Assembly: GCA_028681575.1 (NCBI GenBank)
Contig: JAQUHX010000005.1
Coordinates: forward strand, 1 to 47,161
Direction of reading: 5' to 3'
DNA from: Patescibacteria group bacterium
Lineage (GTDB): Bacteria; Patescibacteriota; Patescibacteriia; Patescibacteriales; UBA12465
DNA: 47,161 nucleotides
Shown: piece after piece, positions 41,840 to 47,161 of the stretch
Position numbering within the stretch: position 1 is the first letter of the stretch
Layout of the letters: every line of letters begins with the position of its first letter
Program-made: the position numbers and the translations under genes
The notes under the pieces: generated by a model
Seen by the model: only the letters and a program-made list of their open reading frames with translations
Told to the model about the DNA's origin: nothing
Databases searched by the model: none

Positions 41840-41873
41840 GCCAGGCTATTCACAATTTATCCCCTTTTTATTG

Positions 41874-41898
41874 AAAAAACCGCTAAAAAGCGGTTTTT
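41874..41898 (-). terminator. Terminator of the tRNA pair
   Basis: On the minus strand AAAAACCGC, loop, GCGGTTTTTT just beyond tRNA-Thr. Confidence 0.9.
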
Positions 41899-41904
41899 AA
41901 AGGG

Positions 41905-41977
41905 AGCCGACTGTCGGGCTCGAACCGACGACCTGCTGTTTACAAGACAGCTGCTCTACCAGCTGAGCTAAGTCGGC
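41905..41977 (-). tRNA. tRNA-Thr (anticodon TGT)
   Basis: Full cloverleaf: acceptor GCCGACT/AGTCGGC, D-arm AGCTCAGCTGGTAGAGC, anticodon stem GCTGT/ACAGC with loop CTTGTAA (anticodon TGT), T-arm GTCGG-TTCGAGC-CCGAC. Discriminator T. The CCA end is not encoded, so a CCA-adding enzyme is needed. 73 nt, cotranscribed with tRNA-Lys. Confidence 0.97.
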
Positions 41978-41999
41978 CAATAAACTGAAAAAACAAAAG

Positions 42000-42072
42000 T
42001 GCGCCCAGCAGGATTCGAACCTGCGACCTTCTCCTTAAAAGGGAGCTGCTCTACCAGCTGAGCTATAGGCGC
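42000..42072 (-). tRNA. tRNA-Lys (anticodon TTT)
   Basis: Acceptor GCGCCTA/TGGGCGC, D-arm GCTCAGCTGGTAGAGC, anticodon loop CTTTTAA (TTT), T-arm GCAGG-TTCGAAT-CCTGC, discriminator A. The anticodon stem has one mismatch at its outer pair (G-A). CCA is not encoded. First of the two-tRNA unit. Confidence 0.97.
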
Positions 42073-42089
42073 GTACTAAACTAAAATTG

Positions 42090-42118
42090 ATACTATCAAT
42101 ATTTTTTATCTTTGACAA
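42090..42118 (-). promoter_or_regulatory. Promoter of the tRNA pair
   Basis: TTGTCA (42118-42113), 17-bp spacer, TAGTAT (42095-42090). Its -35 overlaps that of the divergent mtaB promoter. Confidence 0.7.
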
Positions 42119-42141
42119 GAGTGGGGCTTAATCTTTATACT
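42112..42141 (+). promoter_or_regulatory. Promoter of mtaB, predicted leaderless
   Basis: TTGACA, 18-bp spacer, TATACT ending 8 nt before the ATG at 42150. Confidence 0.65.
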
Positions 42142-42149
42142 AAAAAAAT

Positions 42150-43388
42150 ATGAAAACCCTTAATTTTTATAGCATTGCGCTTGGTTGTAAAGTTAATCAG
42201 TATGACTTAGCGCTTCTTAAAAAAGAATTTTTAAGTCGCGGCTGGAGATATGACAAAAATAAGCCAGACTTGGTAATTATTAATACTTGTGCCGTCACCA
42301 AAAAGGCGATTACTAAAGATCGGCAAGTTTATCATAAATTAAAAAATCTTTATCCTCAGGCTCGTTTTTTAATTATGGGCTGTTGGCCTCAGGTTAGTAC
42401 TGACTTAGAAAAAGAAGCAGCTGATTTAATTTTATGGGGCGTCGGTGATAATGATGGACTCCTAAAAAAATTAGCCCTTACTTTCCCCAGTCTGAGTGAT
42501 TTGCCGGTTTCTGAAAGTGGTCTTTTAGTGCCATCGGACCGTTCTCGCTATTTTCTAAAAGTTGGTGATGGCTGTAATCAGTTTTGTACTTATTGTATAA
42601 TCCCTTATGCCCGAGGTCGGATTACTAGTCGAAAATCTGAAGATTTGGTTGCCGAGGTGACAGCCGCAGTTGCGGCTGGTTATGGAGAGATTGTTTTATC
42701 GGGGATTCATTTAGGACGTTATGGGGAAGACTTAAAAGAAGGAGAGTCTTTAGTCGCACTTCTTAAAAAGCTTTTAGTAATTAAAGGTTTGGGGCGTTTG
42801 CGTTTGAGCTCAATTGAAATAAATGAGGTTGATGATAATTTAATAATGCTGATGAAATCAGAGCCTCAAATTTGTCGCCATTTACACATCTCCTTACAAT
42901 CTGGCTCTGATAAAATTTTAAAAGCAATGAATCGTCCTTACGATACGGCTTATTTTAGCGGGCGCGTAGAAAAGTTACGCTCTGCTTTACCAGAGATTGC
43001 TATTTCTACTGATATTATTGTTGGGTTCCCAGGTGAAACGGAAATTGATTTTTCTAAGACTCTAGCTTTTGCTGCCCGTATGCGTTTTAGCAAAATTCAT
43101 GTTTTCCCATTCTCTGCTCACGAGCAGACAAAAGCGTTTAATCTTCCTAATAAAGTTTCAACGATTGAAAAGAAAAACCGGGCTGCTCAGTTGCGCCAAT
43201 TGTCTGATGAGTTAACTTCAATTTATTATAAAGAGATGATAAAAAAACTTCAGGGGCAAGGAGTGCTTGTTGTCGCAGAGCCTAACCCAAATGGTTTAGA
43301 AGGGAAGACAGAATTTTATTTTAATGTTCCACTCCCCCCAGATTTCCCCTTAAACAATAAACTCCAAAAAGTCGTTATTTCTGAATAA
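42150..43388 (+). CDS. mtaB: Threonylcarbamoyladenosine tRNA methylthiotransferase MtaB-like
   Basis: 412 residues. Radical-SAM methylthiotransferase related to MiaB. Auxiliary-cluster Cys are in ALGCKVNQYD, INTCAVTKKA and IMGCWPQVS; the radical-SAM cluster is CNQFCTYC within GDGCNQFCTYCIIPYARGRITSR. LGCKVNQYD is the opening typical of MtaB rather than MiaB, so t6A37 (tRNAs reading ANN codons) is the probable target. The C-terminal TRAM-like part is shorter than in MiaB. The gene lies next to tRNA-Lys(TTT), one of the expected substrates. Confidence 0.9.
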   Translation: MKTLNFYSIALGCKVNQYDLALLKKEFLSRGWRYDKNKPDLVIINTCAVTKKAITKDRQVYHKLKNLYPQARFLIMGCWPQVSTDLEKEAADLILWGVGDNDGLLKKLALTFPSLSDLPVSESGLLVPSDRSRYFLKVGDGCNQFCTYCIIPYARGRITSRKSEDLVAEVTAAVAAGYGEIVLSGIHLGRYGEDLKEGESLVALLKKLLVIKGLGRLRLSSIEINEVDDNLIMLMKSEPQICRHLHISLQSGSDKILKAMNRPYDTAYFSGRVEKLRSALPEIAISTDIIVGFPGETEIDFSKTLAFAARMRFSKIHVFPFSAHEQTKAFNLPNKVSTIEKKNRAAQLRQLSDELTSIYYKEMIKKLQGQGVLVVAEPNPNGLEGKTEFYFNVPLPPDFPLNNKLQKVVISE

Positions 43389-43403
43389 GGAATAAAACAA
43401 ACG

Positions 43404-43436
43404 AAAAGACGTATCTTGCGGTACGTCTTTTACTTT
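43404..43436 (+). terminator. Terminator of mtaB
   Basis: AAAAGACGTA, 8-nt loop, TACGTCTTTT and T-rich tail. Confidence 0.85.
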
Positions 43437-43673
43437 TATGGTCCTTAAAATGAGATTTACCAAAATTTTAACGAGCGATTTTTGTTGAATATGCTATTGC
43501 TCATTAACTAAACATCATGAAACTTTTTAATATTCTTTGTTAATCTTTATATAAATTAGTTTAATAAGTAGACATAACCTATATAATTAAAGGTATAAGC
43601 CGAACAAGCATGCACAATTGAGCATTGGGGGTATTAGGAGTGATTTCTGTGCAAAAATAAACTTATTATTAGT
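43437..43673. other. Gene-free AT-rich spacer
   Basis: About 240 bp between two terminators. I see no ORF, RNA fold or repeat of note. It marks the change from core genes to the accessory region. Confidence 0.6.
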
Positions 43674-43710
43674 ATAATAAAAAGGTCAACCGATGTTTAG
43701 GCTGACCTTG
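43674..43710 (-). terminator. Terminator of the lipoprotein gene
   Basis: On the minus strand AAGGTCAGCC and GGTTGACCTT arms, then TTTTTATT. Confidence 0.75.
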
Positions 43711-43726
43711 TTAGTGCTTATTTGCG

Positions 43727-44260
43727 TTAATACTTTATGACCTGTAAATCATCAGGATTTGGACGGGCTATCCACCAATCTCGGCTACTGACTACTTTTA
43801 TTTCACGGCGATACTCATTTATTGCCACGCTCTTTATATGATGAGCGGCAATTTTAAATATAACTGTTTCTATTTTTTCGCCACAGATAGCGCCTTGGCA
43901 CAACGCTTCTGTTGATTCATAGCCTCCGATAAAAATAATGTTTATCCCATTAACCCCGCCAGCAATTACCTGACTTTTTTGTCTTAGACGTGATCTGAAT
44001 TCTGATTTCCATTGATGAGTAATAATTTCCTTTTCGGAATAGAGTACGGATGTATGCCCGATAGTGTCTCTGGCATCAGGATTTTGATAAACCAGGGAAC
44101 CGATTGAATCAACTACATCTACAATTTTAATATCAGGGTTAGATATTTTCCTGGCGTCATAGATTACCATTTCACGAAATTCATCTATTGGTTCTGTGTT
44201 AGGGAACCCAGCACAAGATAAAACCAAGATGAAACTGATTAAAAACAAATTCTTTTTCAT
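43727..44260 (-). CDS. Putative lipoprotein of unknown function
   Basis: 177 residues with a type II signal peptide: MKKNLFLISFILVLSCAG, lipobox LVLSC with Cys at 16. The mature part is soluble, with two further Cys (ALCQGAICGE), and no family recognised. Its style and codon choice look different from the core genes, more like lipoproteins of Bacteroidota or Fibrobacterota, which suggests transfer; this is an impression, not a measurement. Own promoter upstream (TTGACT, 17 bp, CATAAT), leader about 50 nt without Shine-Dalgarno. Confidence 0.8.
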   Translation of the reverse strand: MKKNLFLISFILVLSCAGFPNTEPIDEFREMVIYDARKISNPDIKIVDVVDSIGSLVYQNPDARDTIGHTSVLYSEKEIITHQWKSEFRSRLRQKSQVIAGGVNGINIIFIGGYESTEALCQGAICGEKIETVIFKIAAHHIKSVAINEYRREIKVVSSRDWWIARPNPDDLQVIKY

Positions 44261-44318
44261 TAACTTTAATTTTTAAATGACGATTTTTTCTTTTTTAACA
44301 GTCTTTCTGTTAATAAAA

Positions 44319-44347
44319 ATTATGCCATTAATTACAATTATAGTCAA
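44319..44347 (-). promoter_or_regulatory. Promoter of the lipoprotein gene
   Basis: TTGACT (44347-44342), 17-bp spacer, CATAAT (44324-44319). Confidence 0.6.
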
Positions 44348-44402
44348 TAGTTAGCAGCCATTACTTGAAATATTAGGAGATTTTTTCCCATTCTATAAAC
44401 AA

Positions 44403-44430
44403 AAAGAGAACTAGCTAGTGCTAATTCTCC
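44403..44430 (-). terminator. Terminator-like hairpin flanking element A
   Basis: On the minus strand GGAGAATTAGC..TAGTTCTC followed by TTTTTG. It directly follows the tRNA-like end of element A. Confidence 0.6.
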
Positions 44431-44434
44431 GATA

Positions 44435-44451
44435 GTAGCCCCTAGGGGAAT
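44435..44451. other. tRNA-Glu 3'-end copy (att-like), one mismatch
   Basis: GTAGCCCCTAGGGGAAT differs by one base from the 17 nt at the 3' end of tRNA-Glu (47035-47051). Confidence 0.7.
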
Positions 44452-44599
44452 TATCGCGCTCGCTTTTCTTCCGAAAAGCTCACTTATCCAGGGTTGGCGT
44501 CCGAATATCCCCCGGGTATTCGTCCGACATTCGTCTGCATCCTCGCCGCTCGAAATAGCGGCTCGGATTCGACTCATTTCCAACTAGTTCGATTCCCCT
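44444..44599. repeat. Structured palindromic element A (156 bp)
   Basis: Bounded by AGGGGAAT and ATTCCCCT, which pair. On the minus strand a second stem GTTGG/CCAAC encloses hairpins GCCGCT/AGCGGC and CGAATA/TATTCG-type. Outside that stem, AAGTGAGC leads to a hairpin GCTTTTC-GGAA-GAAAAGC and then GCGATAATTCCCC. The same order of stems is seen in elements B and C. No ORF inside. Confidence 0.8.
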
Positions 44600-44660
44600 C
44601 GGCTAACGCCGACTAAACAAAAGCACCGCAACTTTGTTGTGGTGCTTTTGTTTAGTAGTC
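44600..44660. terminator. Long hairpin right of element A
   Basis: After a small TCGGC-TAAC-GCCGA hairpin, GACTAAACAAAAGCACCGCAAC pairs over about 21-22 bp with the sequence ending GTTTAGTAGTC. It ends in the GTAGTC of the tRNA-Glu 3' end, as the hairpin left of element B does. Confidence 0.75.
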
Positions 44661-44735
44661 TTAAAATCCGATATTTCAGAAAATTTAAGCGAAATTATTA
44701 GAGAAATTGATAGATGGGCGGAAGTTTTGGGATAA
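44661..44735 (+). pseudogene. Remnant of a C-terminal coding segment
   Basis: An open frame reads KSDISENLSEIIREIDRWAEVLG and stops at TAA. It has a natural amphipathic-helix composition but no start, because the element A hairpin precedes it. It may be the tail of a gene truncated by insertion of the element. No family named; chance cannot be excluded. Confidence 0.35.
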
Positions 44736-44812
44736 AATACTGTTAGAATAAGATACCGCTTTATTCTAGTATAGACTATTTTATTAGAGTATAAATGTAT
44801 ATTGAATAACAT

Positions 44813-44853
44813 CTTAATATGGTATATGTCTAATTTATATAAATCATATTAAG
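44813..44853. promoter_or_regulatory. Inverted repeat upstream of the Fic gene
   Basis: CTTAATATG and CATATTAAG, perfect 9-bp arms 23 nt apart, upstream of the Fic promoter. Possible regulator site. Confidence 0.4.
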
Positions 44854-44884
44854 GATAAGTTATAACGTGGAAAGACTAAGGTTG

Positions 44885-44917
44885 TTGACAATCGTCTAAT
44901 AATCGTCTATAATTAGA
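44885..44917 (+). promoter_or_regulatory. Perfect consensus promoter with operator-like repeats (Fic gene)
   Basis: TTGACA, 17-bp spacer, TATAAT. The spacer holds ATCGTCTA twice, 11 bp apart (44891, 44902), and GTCTAAT/ATTAGAC form an inverted repeat across the -10. Start site near 44920, so the mRNA is nearly leaderless. Confidence 0.85.
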
Positions 44918-44923
44918 CTATAT

Positions 44924-45952
44924 ATGTTTGTACCAAAATACACAATTACAAATAAACTATTAGCTAATATTAAAAGAATTAGTGAAATTATCGTCGATCT
45001 TAACAATCGAAATTTTTCACGTGTAGTTTTGCTCGACATGGAGCGTCGCGCTCGAGAAATATCGGCTTATTCTTCAACTAGCATTGAAGGTAACCCACTG
45101 CCCTTAACGGATGTAAAAAGAATTTTAAAAAATAGTCCAGAAAATGCCAGGGATAGCGAAAAAGAAGTTTTAAACTATAATAAAGCCCTGATTGAATTAG
45201 ATAATTTAATTAAAGCCGAAAAGGAAATTTTTAATAAAGGCTTATTACTAAAAATACAACAAACAATTACGAATGGGTTGATTGAGAAATATCGATGCGG
45301 CAAGATTCGCAAAGAATCAGTTTTCGTTAATAATCCCAAAACGCGACGAACTATTTATTTGCCACCAGATTATCAGGAAGTAAATAAGCTTCTGGAGGAA
45401 TTATTTTTTTATCTTGATAAGAATAAAAATATAGTAGACCCTTTGATTTTAGCTGGAATATTTCATAAACAGTTTGTTGTTATTCATCCCTTTGTTGACG
45501 GCAATGGACGAACTACTAGATTGGCCACTAAGGTGTTACTTGCCAAAATGGGACTTAATACTTTTTATCTTTTTAGCTTTGAAAACTATTATAATCAAAA
45601 TGTTAGCCGCTATTTTCAGGAAGTGGGTGTACTGGGTAATTATTATGATATTAAAGATAAAATTGATTTCACTTCTTGGTTGGAATATTTTACCGATGGC
45701 ATCATTGATGAGCTCTTGCGAGTTATTAAGGAGCTTGAAAAAGAAAAAATTTCTCCCGATAATGAATTAAAAGAATATCACTTAAAAATAATCGCTTATA
45801 TAAAAAAGAAAGGTTATATTACCGATAGAGATTATTCTGCGTTAACCAAGCGAGCTAAGCCAACTAGGAATTTGGACTTTAGAAAATTAATAACCAATGG
45901 GATTATTGAAAAAGTTGGCAAAGGGAAGGCAACTTATTATAAACTGAAGTAA
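44924..45952 (+). CDS. Fic-family AMPylase with inhibitory helix and C-terminal winged helix
   Basis: 342 residues. Catalytic motif HPFVDGNGRTTR (about 188-199) is complete, so adenylyl transfer from ATP to a Ser/Thr/Tyr hydroxyl of a target is expected. An N-terminal inhibitory motif SSTSIEGN (about 50-57) marks a class II (self-inhibited) Fic. The flap TRRTIYLPP (about 140-148) and the C-terminal winged-helix domain (about 270-342: IIAYIKKKGYITDRDYSAL, TNGIIEKVGKGKATYYKL) are typical. Targets are unknown; the helix-turn-helix may bind the repeats in its own promoter. It lies between palindromic elements and seems to belong to the accessory island. Confidence 0.95.
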   Translation: MFVPKYTITNKLLANIKRISEIIVDLNNRNFSRVVLLDMERRAREISAYSSTSIEGNPLPLTDVKRILKNSPENARDSEKEVLNYNKALIELDNLIKAEKEIFNKGLLLKIQQTITNGLIEKYRCGKIRKESVFVNNPKTRRTIYLPPDYQEVNKLLEELFFYLDKNKNIVDPLILAGIFHKQFVVIHPFVDGNGRTTRLATKVLLAKMGLNTFYLFSFENYYNQNVSRYFQEVGVLGNYYDIKDKIDFTSWLEYFTDGIIDELLRVIKELEKEKISPDNELKEYHLKIIAYIKKKGYITDRDYSALTKRAKPTRNLDFRKLITNGIIEKVGKGKATYYKLK

Positions 45953-46004
45953 TGGTTTTCTATATAAAGACACAAAGGGTCCCTAAGGCAAGTTATAAAA
46001 AAAT

Positions 46005-46586
46005 ATGAAAGAAATTGAAATATTATACACCCTACAAACAGATATTGAAGTAGCAAAAAAACTTTTAACAGAGAAAGTAGGCTTTGTAGAAGAGATAATA
46101 GTGCATGACTGGTATTATGCTCGTCATGATATTAAAGACTTGCTTCCTGACGAAGAAGGGCGTCTTCATTCGGCGCTCAGACTTCGCAAAAAAGGAAACG
46201 AGCACTATATTACTTATAAAAATGACCACTTTGATAACAATGAAACATGGCTTTTTAGTGATGAACATGAGACATTAGTTGGCGACATTTTGGTGATGAG
46301 GGATATTTTTAGTAAGTTACTATTCACTGAGCTTGTTCAGGTTCTAAATAAAAAATTCTATTACCAAAATGACAATTACGAAATTGTCCTTGAGGATGTT
46401 TTTAGTTTGGGTCATTTTATTGAGATTGAGTTTAAGGGTGACACTAAAAATTTATCATACGACGATATACAAAAGAAAAAAGAGGAAATGCGCTTATTTC
46501 TTAAATTAATTGGCATTGAAACTGGAGAGGAGATGAATGCAGGAAAGCCAGAGCTTTTGCTACAAAAAAATAAAGAGCGAAAATAG
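46005..46586 (+). CDS. CYTH-domain protein (class IV adenylate cyclase / triphosphatase type)
   Basis: 193 residues. The beta-tunnel fold of CYTH enzymes is indicated by EIEIL at residues 3-7 (ExE motif), SALRLRKKGNEHYITYK (about 56-72), YEIVLEDVFSLGHFIEIEFKG (about 125-145) and a terminal GKPELLL. The family acts on triphosphates: CyaB-type adenylate cyclase, thiamine triphosphatase or polyphosphate-related. The lysine-rich first-strand motif is only partial (EIEIL rather than EIExK). It is 52 bp downstream of fic on the same strand and may be cotranscribed. Confidence 0.9.
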   Translation: MKEIEILYTLQTDIEVAKKLLTEKVGFVEEIIVHDWYYARHDIKDLLPDEEGRLHSALRLRKKGNEHYITYKNDHFDNNETWLFSDEHETLVGDILVMRDIFSKLLFTELVQVLNKKFYYQNDNYEIVLEDVFSLGHFIEIEFKGDTKNLSYDDIQKKKEEMRLFLKLIGIETGEEMNAGKPELLLQKNKERK

Positions 46587-46607
46587 TATTTTTATTAAGC
46601 AACCCCT

Positions 46608-46760
46608 AGGGTAATTCCGCCTCAACTTGCCTTGTGGCAAGTCTCGTTGTCTAGACGGACTCACTAAAAACTCGCTCTTCGCTCGTTTTTATCGTCGCTC
46701 GATTAATCGGGGGCGCTCCGCTTTTCATCGCATCTCACGCGCCGTCTGTTCAATTCCCCT
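46608..46760. repeat. Structured palindromic element C (153 bp)
   Basis: Closing arms CTAGGGTAATT and AATTCCCCTAG (one mismatch). On the minus strand a second stem AGACGG/CCGTCT takes the place of GTTGG/CCAAC, with AAAAACGAGC/GCGAGTTTTT and CGATTAATCG hairpins inside it. Outside it lies ACTTGCC-ACAA-GGCAAGT. Sequence is different from A and B but the architecture is the same. Confidence 0.75.
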
Positions 46761-46770
46761 AGTGCCGATA

Positions 46771-46814
46771 TTAAACTAAAAAAGACCCGATATTTATCGG
46801 ATCTTTTTTAGTTA
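46771..46814. terminator. Hairpin between elements C and B
   Basis: AACTAAAAAAGACCCGATA and TATCGGATCTTTTTTAGTT arms; symmetric A and T runs. Directly adjoins the tRNA-like end of B. Confidence 0.8.
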
Positions 46815-46831
46815 GTAGTCCCTAGGGGAAT
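46815..46831. other. Exact 17-nt copy of the tRNA-Glu 3' end (att-like)
   Basis: GTAGTCCCTAGGGGAAT is identical to 47035-47051 and in the same orientation, 220 bp away. Confidence 0.85.
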
Positions 46832-46978
46832 TATCGCCCTCGCCCGCCGCCGGCAAGCGGCGGGCTCACTTGTCCTGGGTTGGCGTTCGACTTGCCCCCG
46901 GCAAGTCGTCCGACGCTCGTTCGCTCGTTCCGGCTTCCGCCGTCGCTCGCGTCTCGCTTCCAACCTGTTCGATTCCCT
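46824..46978. repeat. Structured palindromic element B (155 bp)
   Basis: Bounded by AGGGGAAT and ATTCCCT. On the minus strand: GGTTGG/CCAACC-type inner stem, hairpins GGC-GGAA-GCC and GACTTGCC-GGG-GGCAAGTC, the shared AAGTGAGC, hairpin GCCCGCCGC/GCGGCGGGC, then GCGATAATTCCCC. Very GC-rich compared with its surroundings. Confidence 0.8.
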
Positions 46979-46992
46979 AACTCGACCATGAC

Positions 46993-47034
46993 GGAAACAA
47001 AAAAAGCCTGCTAACGCAGACTTTTTTTATTTCC
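46993..47034 (-). terminator. Terminator of tRNA-Glu
   Basis: On the minus strand, immediately after the tRNA, GGAAATAAAAAAAGTCTGC..GCAGGCTTTTTTTG with an extended A/T stem. Confidence 0.85.
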
Positions 47035-47035
47035 G

Positions 47036-47107
47036 TAGTCCCTAGGGGAATCGAACCCCTGTTACCAGGATGAGAACCTGGCGTCCTAACCGTTAGACGA
47101 AGGGACC
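47036..47107 (-). tRNA. tRNA-Glu (anticodon CTC)
   Basis: Acceptor GGTCCCT/AGGGACT (outer G-U pair), D-arm GTCTAACGGTTAGGAC, anticodon stem CCAGG/CCTGG with loop TTCTCAT (CTC), T-arm AGGGG-TTCGATT-CCCCT, discriminator A. CCA not encoded. Its T-arm and acceptor 3' end are the source of the sequences repeated at the palindromic elements. Confidence 0.97.
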
Positions 47108-47161
47108 ATTTTTTAGCTGCCAAGTTGGGCGTGAGCAATTTGCGGATGTCCGTCTAAAAAT

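Noticed and set aside
41847-41865. DnaA-box-like TGTGAATAG upstream of dnaB
   Set aside because: Single imperfect match with no cluster and no dnaA or dnaN nearby; not evidence of an origin.
44344-44583. 79-residue minus-strand ORF over element A
   Set aside because: Lies within the palindromic element and terminator hairpin; not conserved between elements A, B and C.
45960-46004. GGGTCCCT before the CYTH gene as a third tRNA acceptor copy
   Set aside because: Only 7-8 bases match the tRNA-Glu 5' end and no flanking similarity is present.
44444-46978. Elements A-C as integron attC sites
   Set aside because: The fold-conserved logic is similar, but the conserved attC core (GTTRRRY/RYYYAAC) is not at the ends and no integron integrase is visible.
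44444-46978. Elements A-C as insertion sequences
   Set aside because: They are about 155 bp, contain no ORF and have no transposase nearby; at most they are non-autonomous.
1-47161. CRISPR arrays
   Set aside because: No series of equal direct repeats with spacers was seen; the only repeats are the palindromic elements.
1-47161. Recoded TGA (code 25)
   Set aside because: Genes are complete under the standard code, and TGA ends the genes at 4165 and 28133.

Overview
The window looks like a chromosomal segment of a Patescibacteria (Candidate Phyla Radiation, Parcubacteria-like) bacterium. The DNA is AT-rich. Proteins are short versions of their families (229-residue HrcA, 199-residue RecR). 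Gene order is scrambled relative to model bacteria, and biosynthesis is limited to cell wall, nucleotide and tRNA modification functions. The standard code fits: no essential gene is interrupted by TGA, and two genes end in TGA. I cannot place it to class from the sequence alone.

Layout. 1-524: tail of an upstream gene, a small apparently frameshifted membrane gene, and terminators. 525-4866: a two-component operon whose response regulator has a dead-looking receiver, a metallophosphoesterase, a solitary zinc-type binding protein and an orphan OmpR-type regulator. 4997-7102: PBP2. 7150-12316: a heat-shock operon (CIRCE, hrcA, a Nudix-like/GrpE fusion, hsp20, dnaK, dnaJ), followed by a Cys-rich/helical small protein. 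12954-22310: tatD, uppP, an operon of cytidylyltransferase, mltG and a DUF3160 protein, and two divergent polytopic membrane proteins (putative GT-C glycosyltransferases). 22303-24810: miaB and miaA, with a strong candidate for a structured ~200-nt RNA between them on the minus strand. 24819-28450: hypothetical genes and gatB. 28536-32300: a compact dTTP-synthesis operon (dCMP deaminase, thyA, DHFR-like, NMP-kinase-like, and a thymidylate kinase/dUTPase fusion). 32461-36349: DUF167 gene, three GT2 glycosyltransferases, galU. 36399-41788: PEGA protein, murA, rplU, recR, ybaB, dnaB. 41905-43388: tRNA-Thr, tRNA-Lys, mtaB.

43440 to the end is an accessory region with a different look: a lipoprotein gene, a Fic AMPylase with a perfect consensus promoter and operator-like repeats, a CYTH-domain protein, and three ~155-bp folded palindromic elements (A, C, B). 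The element termini and flanks copy the 3' end of the tRNA-Glu gene that closes the window. The hairpins inside these elements differ in sequence between copies but keep their pairing, and terminator-like hairpins sit beside them. This resembles a tRNA-anchored cassette array or small integrative island, and it is the best candidate here for an undescribed system.

Expression signals are coherent. Promoters are clear sigma70-type boxes, often with extended -10. Almost no gene has a Shine-Dalgarno sequence. Many starts have the form A(4-7)TATG, and several genes appear leaderless. Many ORF-track starts (TTG inside a -35, for example) are artefacts, and I moved those starts.
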